A stretch of 64,000 nt of DNA from the NCBI RefSeq assembly GCF_003967535.1, contig NZ_BIFR01000001.1, forward strand, positions 5,145,001-5,209,000, in the 5' to 3' direction. This document shows, in pieces, positions 36,103 through 44,182 of the stretch (positions are counted from its first letter, which is position 1; each line of letters starts with the position of its first letter). A model generated the notes under the pieces. It saw nothing but the letters and a program-made list of their open reading frames with translations. It was not told the DNA's origin and ran no database searches. Both the position numbers and the translations under genes were made by a program. The stretch comes from Tengunoibacter tsumagoiensis. GTDB lineage: Bacteria; Chloroflexota; Ktedonobacteria; Ktedonobacterales; Ktedonobacteraceae.

Positions 36103-37524
36103 ATGGCAGTAACAATAACAGGCACGAAGGGTAAGGTCGTGCAGGTTCTGGGCGCTGTGGTTGACATTGAGTTCCCACAGGATAAATTACCCCAGATTTA
36201 TAATGAGGTACGCACACAACCCAGCGGTTCCGATCAGGAGCTCTCCCTCGAGGTTGAGCAGCAGCTGGGTAATAACTGGGTACGCTGTATCGCAATGGGC
36301 CCAACCGATGGCCTCCAGCGCGGCGCGGACGCCTACGATACTGGCGCTCCCATCAGCGTTCCCGTCGGCCCCAAAACCCTGGGCCGCATCTTCAATGTTC
36401 TCGGAAAAGCCGTGGACAATAAAGAAGAGGTTACAGATGCTCCTCGCTATCCTATCCACCGCGAGGCTCCAACGCTGGAAGATCAGTCTTCCAATATTGA
36501 GGTCTTCGAAACCGGTATTAAAGTCGTTGACCTGATCTGCCCCTTCATGAAAGGTGGTAAGGTCGGTGCCTTCGGCGGCGCTGGCGTGGGTAAGACGGTT
36601 ATCATTCAGGAACTGATCAATAACATTGCTAAAGGTCATGGTGGCTATAGCGTGTTTGCTGGCGTTGGCGAGCGCACCCGCGAGGGCAATGACCTCTATC
36701 ATGAGATGCAGGAAGCTAACGTTATCGATAAACTGGCCATGGTCTTTGGTCAGATGAATGAGCCTCCCGGCTCGCGCTTGCGCGTGGCTCTGAGTGGTCT
36801 GGCTATTGCGGAGTATTTCCGCGATGTCGAACATAAAGACGTTCTGCTCTTCATCGATAATATCTTCCGCTTTACTCAGGCCGGCGCTGAGGTCTCGGCT
36901 CTCCTGGGTCGTATGCCTTCCGCTGTAGGCTATCAGCCAACTCTGGCTGAAGAGATGGGCGCTCTTCAGGAACGCATTACGTCGACAAAAGAGGGCTCGA
37001 TTACGTCGATGCAGGCCGTCTATGTGCCCGCTGACGACTATACCGATCCCGCTCCTGCAACTACGTTTGCTCACCTGGACTCAACTCTGGTGCTGGAACG
37101 CTCGATCGCTTCTAAGGGTATCTACCCCGCTGTCGATCCTCTGACCTCTACCAGCCGCATCCTGGACCCTCAGGTGGTTGGTCAGGAGCACTACGATGTT
37201 GCTCGTAAAGTTCAGACGATCTTACAGCGCTATAAAGAGCTTCAGGATATCATTGCGATCCTGGGTATCGATGAGCTTTCAGATGATGATAAGTTGATCG
37301 TTTCTCGCGCTCGTAAGCTGGAACGCTTCTTCTCACAGCCGTTTACGGTGGGTGAGGTCTTCACCGGTATCCCCGGTAAGTATGTATCGCTGAAGGACAC
37401 TATCCGCAGCTTTAAAGAGGTTGCCGATGGCAAGCACGACAACATTCCTGAGAACTTCTTCTTTATGAAGGGGACCATCGAGGAAGTCGTTGCCGCTTAC
37501 GAAGCTGAGCAGCAGAAGGGATAA
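36103..37524 (+). CDS. atpD: F0F1 ATP synthase subunit beta
   Basis: A 473-aa catalytic head subunit with P-loop GGAGVGKT (158-165), catalytic GERTREGNDLYHEM and VYVPADDYTDPAPATTFAHLD. It is the most conserved gene in the operon. The ATG at 36103 (MAVTITGTKG) is preferred, with GGAGAAG upstream; an in-frame TTG at 36091 overlaps the ribosome site. Only three bases separate it from atpC. Confidence 0.97.
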   Translation: MAVTITGTKGKVVQVLGAVVDIEFPQDKLPQIYNEVRTQPSGSDQELSLEVEQQLGNNWVRCIAMGPTDGLQRGADAYDTGAPISVPVGPKTLGRIFNVLGKAVDNKEEVTDAPRYPIHREAPTLEDQSSNIEVFETGIKVVDLICPFMKGGKVGAFGGAGVGKTVIIQELINNIAKGHGGYSVFAGVGERTREGNDLYHEMQEANVIDKLAMVFGQMNEPPGSRLRVALSGLAIAEYFRDVEHKDVLLFIDNIFRFTQAGAEVSALLGRMPSAVGYQPTLAEEMGALQERITSTKEGSITSMQAVYVPADDYTDPAPATTFAHLDSTLVLERSIASKGIYPAVDPLTSTSRILDPQVVGQEHYDVARKVQTILQRYKELQDIIAILGIDELSDDDKLIVSRARKLERFFSQPFTVGEVFTGIPGKYVSLKDTIRSFKEVADGKHDNIPENFFFMKGTIEEVVAAYEAEQQKG

Positions 37525-37527
37525 ACG

Positions 37528-37998
37528 ATGGCGACAGGCGATACACTGCATGTCGAGGTCGTGACCGCTGACCGCGAATTATATAATGGCGAGGCGAATA
37601 TCGTTGATGTTCCAGGCGCTGATGGACAGCTAGGAATCTTGCCGCACCACGCGGCACTCCTGGCTCTCTTGAAGCCTGGTCCTCTGGTTATTAAGCTGAA
37701 TGGTGCTGAAGAGGCAATTTTTGTCTCTGGTGGCTTCCTGGAAGTCTCGAATAACTCTGTCACTGTTCTTGCAGATACTGCTGAACGGGCTGAGGATATC
37801 AATGAGGCTCGTGCTGAGGCGGCTCGCCGTCGCGCACAGGAGCGCCTGGCTGATGTTCGCTCGAATACTGAGCGCGCTCAACTCCAGGCCGCACTTGAAC
37901 GAGCGGTCAATCGCATTCGGGTAGCAGAGATGGTTCGCGAGAGCGGCGGTCGTACCCGCGTCAAAATGCCACGATCTGAAGACTATACCAATAATTAA
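37528..37998 (+). CDS. atpC: F0F1 ATP synthase subunit epsilon
   Basis: A 156-aa subunit with the N-terminal beta-sandwich (LHVEVVTADRELYNGEANIVDVPGADGQLGILPHHAALLA) and the C-terminal helical hairpin (INEARAEAARRRAQERLADV), the inhibitory arm in other species. It is the last atp gene, followed by a strong hairpin. Confidence 0.95.
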   Translation: MATGDTLHVEVVTADRELYNGEANIVDVPGADGQLGILPHHAALLALLKPGPLVIKLNGAEEAIFVSGGFLEVSNNSVTVLADTAERAEDINEARAEAARRRAQERLADVRSNTERAQLQAALERAVNRIRVAEMVRESGGRTRVKMPRSEDYTNN

Positions 37999-38009
37999 GC
38001 TTACTATAC

Positions 38010-38048
38010 ACACAGGACCTGGTTACTTCTAGTAATCAGGTCCTGTGT
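38010..38048. terminator. Strong hairpin at the end of the atp operon
   Basis: An 18-bp stem (left arm begins ACACAGGACCTGG) with one G-U pair and a 3-base loop separates atpC from the convergent glycine-rich protein gene. It lacks a T-run on the plus side but is the only candidate terminator for both genes. Confidence 0.65.
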
Positions 38049-38067
38049 ATATGGTGTAAGACGGCGC

Positions 38068-39066
38068 TTAGAAGTTACTTCCACCACCATTGTCGCTACC
38101 GCCGCCTCCGCCAAAATCATTCCCACCACCAAAGTCTGCTCCGCCACCTCCGCCAAAGTCGTTCCCACCACCAAAGTCTGCTCCTCCGCCTCCGCCAAAG
38201 TCGTTCCCACCACCAAAGTCGCCTCGATCACCACGATTTTCGTTCTCACCCTGCTGCTTACCCAGCTCATAACCGGCCAGACCACCTGCCGCAGCACCTA
38301 AGCCACCAGCCGCCCAGGGATTCATTCCACCACGGTTTCCAGGACCATAGTTGGGTGGGTAATTGTTGCCATAAGGCTGATTATACTGGTTGTAATTAGG
38401 ATCATACGGAGGAGGAGGGGCCTGTCTACGGAACCCGCCAAAGTTTCCAAAGCCTCCAAATCCTCCACCCGTTCCACCTTTACGCTGTCGAATGATGGCA
38501 AAGGCAATGAGACCAAGCAGGACCAGTAGCCCGATGCAGCAACAGGCCGAAGAGTTAAGACCACCTTTGGTCACAGGGTTGTCAAACACTCCACCGTTTC
38601 CATTGTTAGAGGAATTGAGCATCCCTTTCAATGAATTAACTGCCGTCATGGTAGCACGAGTATAGTCGCTATTGCTGCGATAATCATTAGCCCAGTCATT
38701 TGCTACCTGTGTATACTGGCTGCTGGTAAGAGGAACCTTTGAGCCACCAGTAACATAGACATGCCTTCCACTGACGTTGACTGCCAGTACAATAGAATCG
38801 GAGCCATTAATCTTATTGCGTGCAGCTTGATCAAACTGGCTCGAGCCTAGATTTGAATTGGTTGTGTAGACGCTCAGCGGATACGACAACGATGAGGCTG
38901 CACTACGAATCTGTGAGCTGTTGAGCACGCTGGCATTGTCATATATATTGACAGAGCTAGCAAGCGCAGGTATGGTCATCAACAGCAGAAGTGCACAGGC
39001 GATTGCGCTCGCAAGTAAACCTCGTTTGACTGCATGATGCCCTTGCCAGGTAGAGATTGTACTCAT
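38068..39066 (-). CDS. Secreted/membrane-anchored protein with TPM-like domain and Gly-rich repeat tail
   Basis: A 332-aa protein. A signal peptide (LLASAIACALLLLMTIPALA) leads an extracytoplasmic domain of about 140 residues resembling TPM/YgcG domains (VNIYDNASVLNSSQIRSAASSL, SDSIVLAVNVSGRHVYVTGGS). A membrane helix (CCCIGLLVLLGLIAFAII) precedes a cytoplasmic tail rich in Gly, Asn, Tyr and Pro. The tail ends in at least three near-perfect DFGGGNDFGGGGGA repeats. ATG at 39066 is chosen, with a GGGG stretch upstream; ATG at 39072 is possible. TPM domains act in photosystem assembly or as phosphatases elsewhere; the role here is unknown. Confidence 0.8.
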   Translation of the reverse strand: MSTISTWQGHHAVKRGLLASAIACALLLLMTIPALASSVNIYDNASVLNSSQIRSAASSLSYPLSVYTTNSNLGSSQFDQAARNKINGSDSIVLAVNVSGRHVYVTGGSKVPLTSSQYTQVANDWANDYRSNSDYTRATMTAVNSLKGMLNSSNNGNGGVFDNPVTKGGLNSSACCCIGLLVLLGLIAFAIIRQRKGGTGGGFGGFGNFGGFRRQAPPPPYDPNYNQYNQPYGNNYPPNYGPGNRGGMNPWAAGGLGAAAGGLAGYELGKQQGENENRGDRGDFGGGNDFGGGGGADFGGGNDFGGGGGADFGGGNDFGGGGGSDNGGGSNF

Positions 39067-39191
39067 GATCATCCCCAATCATCAACATAGGAGCGAGTAT
39101 CACAGTATGGGCATGCTCACTCCACTCTTATTCTGGAAGCAATATCTTCTCCCTGGTACGTAAACGTTGTTCGCAGGGTGTTATCCAATGC

Positions 39192-39410
39192 CTATTGCTT
39201 TTCTCCGTAAGTTCCTCCAACATCCTGGCGCGTAACAGTATTACGATGCTCGGGTTCTTCAGGAATAGGAGCCTCGTTAGTTGGACCATCTATCCCCCCT
39301 CTCGGGTTGCGATGTGAACGGCTTGCGCTTACAAAGATGAGTACCATGGCGAGTATAAACAGAACAATTAATACACCGAGATAGATGAGTAGCAAATTAC
39401 CAGAGAACAT
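39192..39410 (-). CDS. Small single-pass membrane protein
   Basis: A 72-aa protein with one hydrophobic segment (LLLIYLGVLIVLFILAMVLIFV) and a short polar, Pro/Glu-containing cytoplasmic tail. The start at 39410 (MFSGNLL) has AGGAG 7 bases upstream. It lies upstream of, and on the same strand as, the Gly-rich membrane protein (126 bases apart). Function unknown. Confidence 0.65.
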   Translation of the reverse strand: MFSGNLLLIYLGVLIVLFILAMVLIFVSASRSHRNPRGGIDGPTNEAPIPEEPEHRNTVTRQDVGGTYGEKQ

Positions 39411-39695
39411 ATCCTTACTCCTACTATGTCCAACCATTACACAAGGAAAGAAAAACTGTAGGTGTCTTGTACTATACTCAGGAACACGCGGGAAACAGCC
39501 TGTTTGGATACAATCAAGCTCCCTGAGAGCGCTTTGCGATGTGTAGCTCGCATGCTACAATGAGAGGGGAAATCATAGTGCCTTTGTCTCTTCAAAATCG
39601 CTAAAGAATGCCCTTTCCTCTTCACATGGGCACCAATGTGATGATAAACCCGGCAATACACAATCCATTACAGACATAAATGGAGCAGAAAACAC

Positions 39696-41279
39696 ATGAG
39701 TACATCAGCTAAAGGGCAGACACGCCCATTCGTTCTCATCATTATGGATGGTTGGGGGATCAATCCACGTACAGAAGGCAACGCGATTGCTCTCGCACGA
39801 ACTCCAAATATTGATAAGCTCACACGCGATTGGCCCCATACAGCCGTCAAAACCTCGGGAGCCGCGGTTGGTCTCCCCGATGGGCAGATGGGCAACTCAG
39901 AGGTTGGACACCAGAATATCGGCGCTGGTAAGCGCGTTTTGCAGGACTATACGCGGGTCAGTGAGTCCATCCAGGATGGAAGCTTCTTCCATAACCCGGC
40001 TTTTCTCAAGGCAATTGAACATGTCAAAAAAAATCAATCCCAACTCCATATCTGTGGACTACTCGGCAATGGTGGGGTCCATGCCCACGAGACTCATTTA
40101 GAAGCGCTTCTCAAACTTGCTCAGATACATGATATTGAGCGCGTCTATATTCATGCGTTCACCGATGGCCGCGATGCTTCTCCAACGGGTGGAATTGAGT
40201 TTATGCAGCGGCTCCAGTCAAGAGCACAAGAGTTGGGTGGGGAACATCCCGCCAGAGTCGCGACAGTCAGTGGACGTTATTATGCAATGGATCGCGATAA
40301 TCGCTGGGATCGCACTGGATCAACTTATTTAGCAATGACACGTGGTGAGGGTCTTCAAGCCAGTTCAGCTCTGGCTGCGATCCAGCAATCCTATGATAAA
40401 GGGGTTACGGACGAATTCATCCTCCCTACGGTCATTATGGAGGACGGCCATCCAGTCTGTACGATTCAAGAGGGCGATGCGGTCATTCACTATAACTTCC
40501 GCCCCGACCGCGCCCGCCAGCTCACAAAAGCCTTTGTTCTACCAGAGCTACCGCCTCAGGCTGAAGGTAAGTTCAATCGTGGCCCACGTATTCCCGATCT
40601 TGTCTATGTGATGATGACCGAGTACGAGTCAGGACTGGATGCAGAGACCGCGTATCGCGCCGATGAAGTTGAAATGCCCCTCGCCCGCGTGATCTCTGAA
40701 CAAGGGATGGCCCAATTCCATACCGCTGAGACTGAAAAATATGCCCATGTGACCTACTTTATCAATGGCCGACGCGAAACTCCTTTTAAAGGAGAAGATC
40801 GCGTTCTGGTCCCCTCACCCAAAGTTCCGACATACGATCTGCAACCTGAGATGAGCGCGGCAGGCATTGCCGATACAGCTATTGAGCATATTCGTAGCAA
40901 CGCATACCAGTTTGTCATTATGAATTTTGCGAATGCCGATATGGTTGGTCATACGGGAGTCATTGATGCTACCATTAAGGCTGTCGAGACGGTAGATAGC
41001 TGTGTGGGACGCGTGGTCGAGGCGACGCTCGCCATGGGAGGCGGTCTGGCGATTACTGCGGATCATGGCAATGCCGAACAATTGATCGATTATACCAATG
41101 GCAAACCTTTTACTGCTCACACAACCTTCCCTGTACCACTGTATTTTGTTGCTCCTCAATTTGCCAATGCGAAGTTGCGCAACGATGGCATTCTAGCCGA
41201 CGTTGCACCTACCGTGTTACAGGCTATGGGTATCCCACAACCAAAGGATATGCAGGGGCGCTCTCTCTTGCTCCCCTAA
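39696..41279 (+). CDS. gpmI: 2,3-bisphosphoglycerate-independent phosphoglycerate mutase
   Basis: A 527-aa dimanganese enzyme interconverting 3- and 2-phosphoglycerate in glycolysis. It has the metal-binding MDGWGIN motif, the phosphoserine nucleophile S68 in GNSEVGHQNIGAG, HAFTDGRD, RYYAMDRDNRWDR, and the second metal site NFANADMVGHTG and ADHGNAEQ. Length and motifs are normal. It converges with the 41366 gene, with a DnaA-box cluster between them. Confidence 0.97.
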   Translation: MSTSAKGQTRPFVLIIMDGWGINPRTEGNAIALARTPNIDKLTRDWPHTAVKTSGAAVGLPDGQMGNSEVGHQNIGAGKRVLQDYTRVSESIQDGSFFHNPAFLKAIEHVKKNQSQLHICGLLGNGGVHAHETHLEALLKLAQIHDIERVYIHAFTDGRDASPTGGIEFMQRLQSRAQELGGEHPARVATVSGRYYAMDRDNRWDRTGSTYLAMTRGEGLQASSALAAIQQSYDKGVTDEFILPTVIMEDGHPVCTIQEGDAVIHYNFRPDRARQLTKAFVLPELPPQAEGKFNRGPRIPDLVYVMMTEYESGLDAETAYRADEVEMPLARVISEQGMAQFHTAETEKYAHVTYFINGRRETPFKGEDRVLVPSPKVPTYDLQPEMSAAGIADTAIEHIRSNAYQFVIMNFANADMVGHTGVIDATIKAVETVDSCVGRVVEATLAMGGGLAITADHGNAEQLIDYTNGKPFTAHTTFPVPLYFVAPQFANAKLRNDGILADVAPTVLQAMGIPQPKDMQGRSLLLP

Positions 41280-41301
41280 AATAACGAAGCGTATGCAGAA
41301 T

Positions 41302-41360
41302 AAGAGTTATCCACATTCTCTAGTCAATTATGTGGGTAACTCTTGCGTATCTGTGGATAA
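41302..41360. promoter_or_regulatory. Cluster of three DnaA-box matches within a hairpin
   Basis: TTATCCACA (41307-41315) and its exact complement TGTGGATAA (41352-41360) are perfect DnaA boxes. TGTGGGTAA (41331-41339) is a one-base variant in reverse orientation. The first and second also form a 15-base inverted repeat with one G-U pair (41302-41316 with 41330-41344). The cluster lies between convergent genes. The hairpin may simply terminate gpmI, but two perfect boxes in 60 bases are notable. Confidence 0.55.
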
Positions 41361-41365
41361 GTCTC

Positions 41366-42277
41366 TTAAACAATTCTTTCTAGCAATCCTACAGGCACAG
41401 TGCGTTGCGCTCCATCTGCTAAACGGACTGAAGCTGCCCGTGTGCGAATACCAGAGGCAAAAACCTGCTCATAAAGGAAAAGATATTCAATAATTCCTTG
41501 CTCGCCGTTCGCTTTTCCACCACGCACGCGCACAAAGCTGCCTACATCCAGGGCAATCTCATCCTGTTCTCTCTCTCCAGCAGAATGGATGGCGCGTGTA
41601 CTCTCGTTGGGAAAGGAGATGACTATTTCCGGGTAACATCGCTGAAAGCGAGAAGTATAGCCCGTCAATAATGCAACAGAACCAGTATAAGCATGTAACA
41701 GGTCAAATGCCTGTGCAGACATAGAGCTGGTGCCCAGGCCTTCGGTGAAAAGAAGTGTTACAGAAGGCAGAGGAAGCTGCTCTATCTCAGACTCCGATCG
41801 ATCTAATAATTCAATGATATCTGTACGAAGAAAGCCTTCCAGATCGCGTAAAGCAATACTTCCCGCTATAATACCTGCCACGCCAGATTGCAAGGCTCGA
41901 TACAGCAAGGATAGGGAGAGCGTAGACTGAACAATCAGAATCGCACCTGGAATGAGAGGCGGCGCTTCAGCCACTGACTCAGACGGCCAGAGTGTCAATA
42001 CTCCAGGGACCTGTCGGCCCACGCCCAGTACGCACTGTAGAGCGACGACAGAGCTTTCCAGCAGCACTCCATGGCGTGGTGTGATCGAGCGAACAAGGCC
42101 AGACAGACCCGAGGGGATCGTCTGCTGATCTTTCTGAAGCTTAAAAATGGGTTGGTCAGCACGAACCATCTCGCCAACCGCAACCAGCGGAACGATCTGA
42201 GAGGGGTCACCACCAGGCCAGCGCTCTTTACAAACACGTACAGGTGAGCGTAACTCCCCTCTGGAAGATGCTGACAT
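41366..42277 (-). CDS. Uncharacterised protein with lipoyl-like N-terminus and KOW-like C-terminus
   Basis: A 303-aa protein. The N-terminal 90 residues have a hammerhead/lipoyl-like pattern (PLVAVGEMVRADQPIFKLQ, then PSGLSGLVRSITPRHGVLLE). A central alpha/beta domain (about 110-210) has the strand IPGAILIVQSTLS, the segment GVAGIIAGSIAL, and LPSVTLLFTEGLG. A C-terminal SH3/KOW-like domain reads LDVGSFVRVRGGKANGEQGIIEYL. It is last in a three-gene operon with the MutL-like ATPase and the LPxW-repeat protein. The start is 42277 (with GAGAGGGGG upstream) or 42298. I do not recognise a defined function. Confidence 0.8.
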   Translation of the reverse strand: MSASSRGELRSPVRVCKERWPGGDPSQIVPLVAVGEMVRADQPIFKLQKDQQTIPSGLSGLVRSITPRHGVLLESSVVALQCVLGVGRQVPGVLTLWPSESVAEAPPLIPGAILIVQSTLSLSLLYRALQSGVAGIIAGSIALRDLEGFLRTDIIELLDRSESEIEQLPLPSVTLLFTEGLGTSSMSAQAFDLLHAYTGSVALLTGYTSRFQRCYPEIVISFPNESTRAIHSAGEREQDEIALDVGSFVRVRGGKANGEQGIIEYLFLYEQVFASGIRTRAASVRLADGAQRTVPVGLLERIV

Positions 42278-42327
42278 AGCAGAACCCCCTCTCAACATAG
42301 CTCAATGCTCTCCCAATTTCATCAGAA

Positions 42328-44157
42328 TTAAACCCCTAGCACCTGGAGCCATTGCATCAAACGAGCCTGCCGCTCAGTCTCGTCTACAGGTAAGATGAGT
42401 GGCCGACCACGAGCATCAATAATCAGACCAATCAGTCCACCATCAATCTCTTCTGCTGCCCTCGCCCGCTCGCCCGGTCCTAGACCCACATCAACGCCAG
42501 GGGCAGGGAACAGAGTCAGTAAAGCCTGTTCATTAGAGCGCAGCGGAATGACTTCAATCGAGCCACCCATAACATCAACATTCACCTGGCGCCCATTGCT
42601 ATACTCAATACCCACACGTACAGCAAGTTGACCTGGCTGGACATTGCCAAAGGGAATAACACAGGTTCCTAAACGATGCGAGACAGCGTCATTCTCATTA
42701 ACCTGTACAGCAGTAATTGGCGCTACCGTCGCAACTGCGCCCAATTGCGAGATGAGCATCGTTTTATCAAGCACCAGCGAGGTTACTCCACGAGGTTGGA
42801 GTGCATCCAGCAACATCATAGCAACATGACCATATTTAGGAGCGTGGGCTAATATACCACCTGTTGCCAGAATCAGATCTGAATCGGGCCATTTTGTCGC
42901 TGTCTTTTGGGCCGCCTCCAACGTCAGAGAGAGGGCTTCACGTGCAAAAGCCTGCGTTAAAAAAAGATCGCGCGTCTCTGTTGGCATCAGGTGAGGATGA
43001 AGTTTGTGTTGGGCCACAAACTGGCGTACTTCGTCTTCGGTAATCGTAAAAGGAAGCCACCGGGCAATGCGCTGAAAGCCTGCCAACTTTAATACGTTGC
43101 CCAGGCTCCCACTCACTCCAATGCCTGCATTGACCATAGGAATAAATTCGCCTTGCTCACCTGCCAGCATCACCGAGGTCGTCGAGCCACCCACATCCAC
43201 AGCAGTAACATTCATCGCATAATGCTGAGCCAGAAAACGGACCAGACTACTGAGTGAAGTTGCAGAAGCGATCGGCTCGGACTGAGACCAGGCCTGCAAC
43301 TGTGAGAAACCTGGGATGCTATTAATAATCTTCTTCTCATGCAATGTGCCAATAGCCATACTCACAGGCCCCAATTGAACAACCGAGCTCAAAGGGTCAA
43401 TACGTTGTACTTCTGCTGTCCCCTGGAGCATACGGCGAACCGCCTCAACATATTGAGGGGCTCCGGCATAGAGAACTGCCGGTGGTTGGCGCTGTAGCTC
43501 AGGCGTTTTGGCAAGAGCATTGATGAGGAGTTGGCAGGCCTCTTGCAAAGAGGTAGGACCGGCTGGGCCATCTGCCATTCCAACAATCATCGCTGCATGC
43601 GGCTGTAGATCGCGAATACGCCCAATCTGCTGCTCCCATTCCTGAGCAACTCGCTCCTGGCTCCATTGCATAGTACCAGCCCCTACCCCTACTAGTGTCG
43701 TAGTGGCCGTAAAAGACGGAGACGGTACTGACTCGGACTGAGCATACAGACCTGAGATCGCCTGCGTTGAAAGATTCTCTAGCGAGGGATTAACGGCCCC
43801 CATCACAATTAAACGCAGCGGCTCACCAGCACTGATGGTAGAAATAAAAAGATCGACTCCATCACCATTGGGCTGCTCTGGAGTCAGAATCTGCTTTCCC
43901 TCTACCAAACGCCGTCCCGTAATAAACTCAATCGTACTGATTGCTTGCAGAACGCCCTCAGTGATATCGGATTGAGGAGCATAGATGGTCGTAGGAACTT
44001 CGCCACGCGCCATTAAACGATACTGTCCTTCGACAAGACCCAACAGAGAGACCTTTGTAAAGACGGCCCCACAATCGGCCACCAGCAGTGAACTGACAGC
44101 CGCAGGGATAGCCCTGCTCACTTCCTGCTCACTAGCTGGATTGGGTTGTGCATTCAT
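42328..44157 (-). CDS. MutL-like (glutamate mutase reactivase family) actin-fold protein
   Basis: A 609-aa protein of the GlmL/MutL family, with two ASKHA-type phosphate-binding segments (SLLVADCGAVFTKVSLL near residue 25 and MNVTAVDVGGSTTSVML near 320). The first glycine-rich loop is degenerate. Classical MutL reactivates adenosylcobalamin-dependent glutamate mutase. No B12-dependent mutase is encoded in this window. The operon partners (LPxW protein 25 bases upstream, KOW-like protein downstream) suggest a different, probably structural or envelope role. That is inference; family membership is clear. Confidence 0.85.
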   Translation of the reverse strand: MNAQPNPASEQEVSRAIPAAVSSLLVADCGAVFTKVSLLGLVEGQYRLMARGEVPTTIYAPQSDITEGVLQAISTIEFITGRRLVEGKQILTPEQPNGDGVDLFISTISAGEPLRLIVMGAVNPSLENLSTQAISGLYAQSESVPSPSFTATTTLVGVGAGTMQWSQERVAQEWEQQIGRIRDLQPHAAMIVGMADGPAGPTSLQEACQLLINALAKTPELQRQPPAVLYAGAPQYVEAVRRMLQGTAEVQRIDPLSSVVQLGPVSMAIGTLHEKKIINSIPGFSQLQAWSQSEPIASATSLSSLVRFLAQHYAMNVTAVDVGGSTTSVMLAGEQGEFIPMVNAGIGVSGSLGNVLKLAGFQRIARWLPFTITEDEVRQFVAQHKLHPHLMPTETRDLFLTQAFAREALSLTLEAAQKTATKWPDSDLILATGGILAHAPKYGHVAMMLLDALQPRGVTSLVLDKTMLISQLGAVATVAPITAVQVNENDAVSHRLGTCVIPFGNVQPGQLAVRVGIEYSNGRQVNVDVMGGSIEVIPLRSNEQALLTLFPAPGVDVGLGPGERARAAEEIDGGLIGLIIDARGRPLILPVDETERQARLMQWLQVLGV

Positions 44158-44182
44158 AAAGATTACCTTATTCCCCTAAGAT

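Noticed and set aside
39437..39661. 74-codon minus-strand ORF upstream of the small membrane protein
   Set aside because: No ribosome site, composition typical of non-coding sequence.
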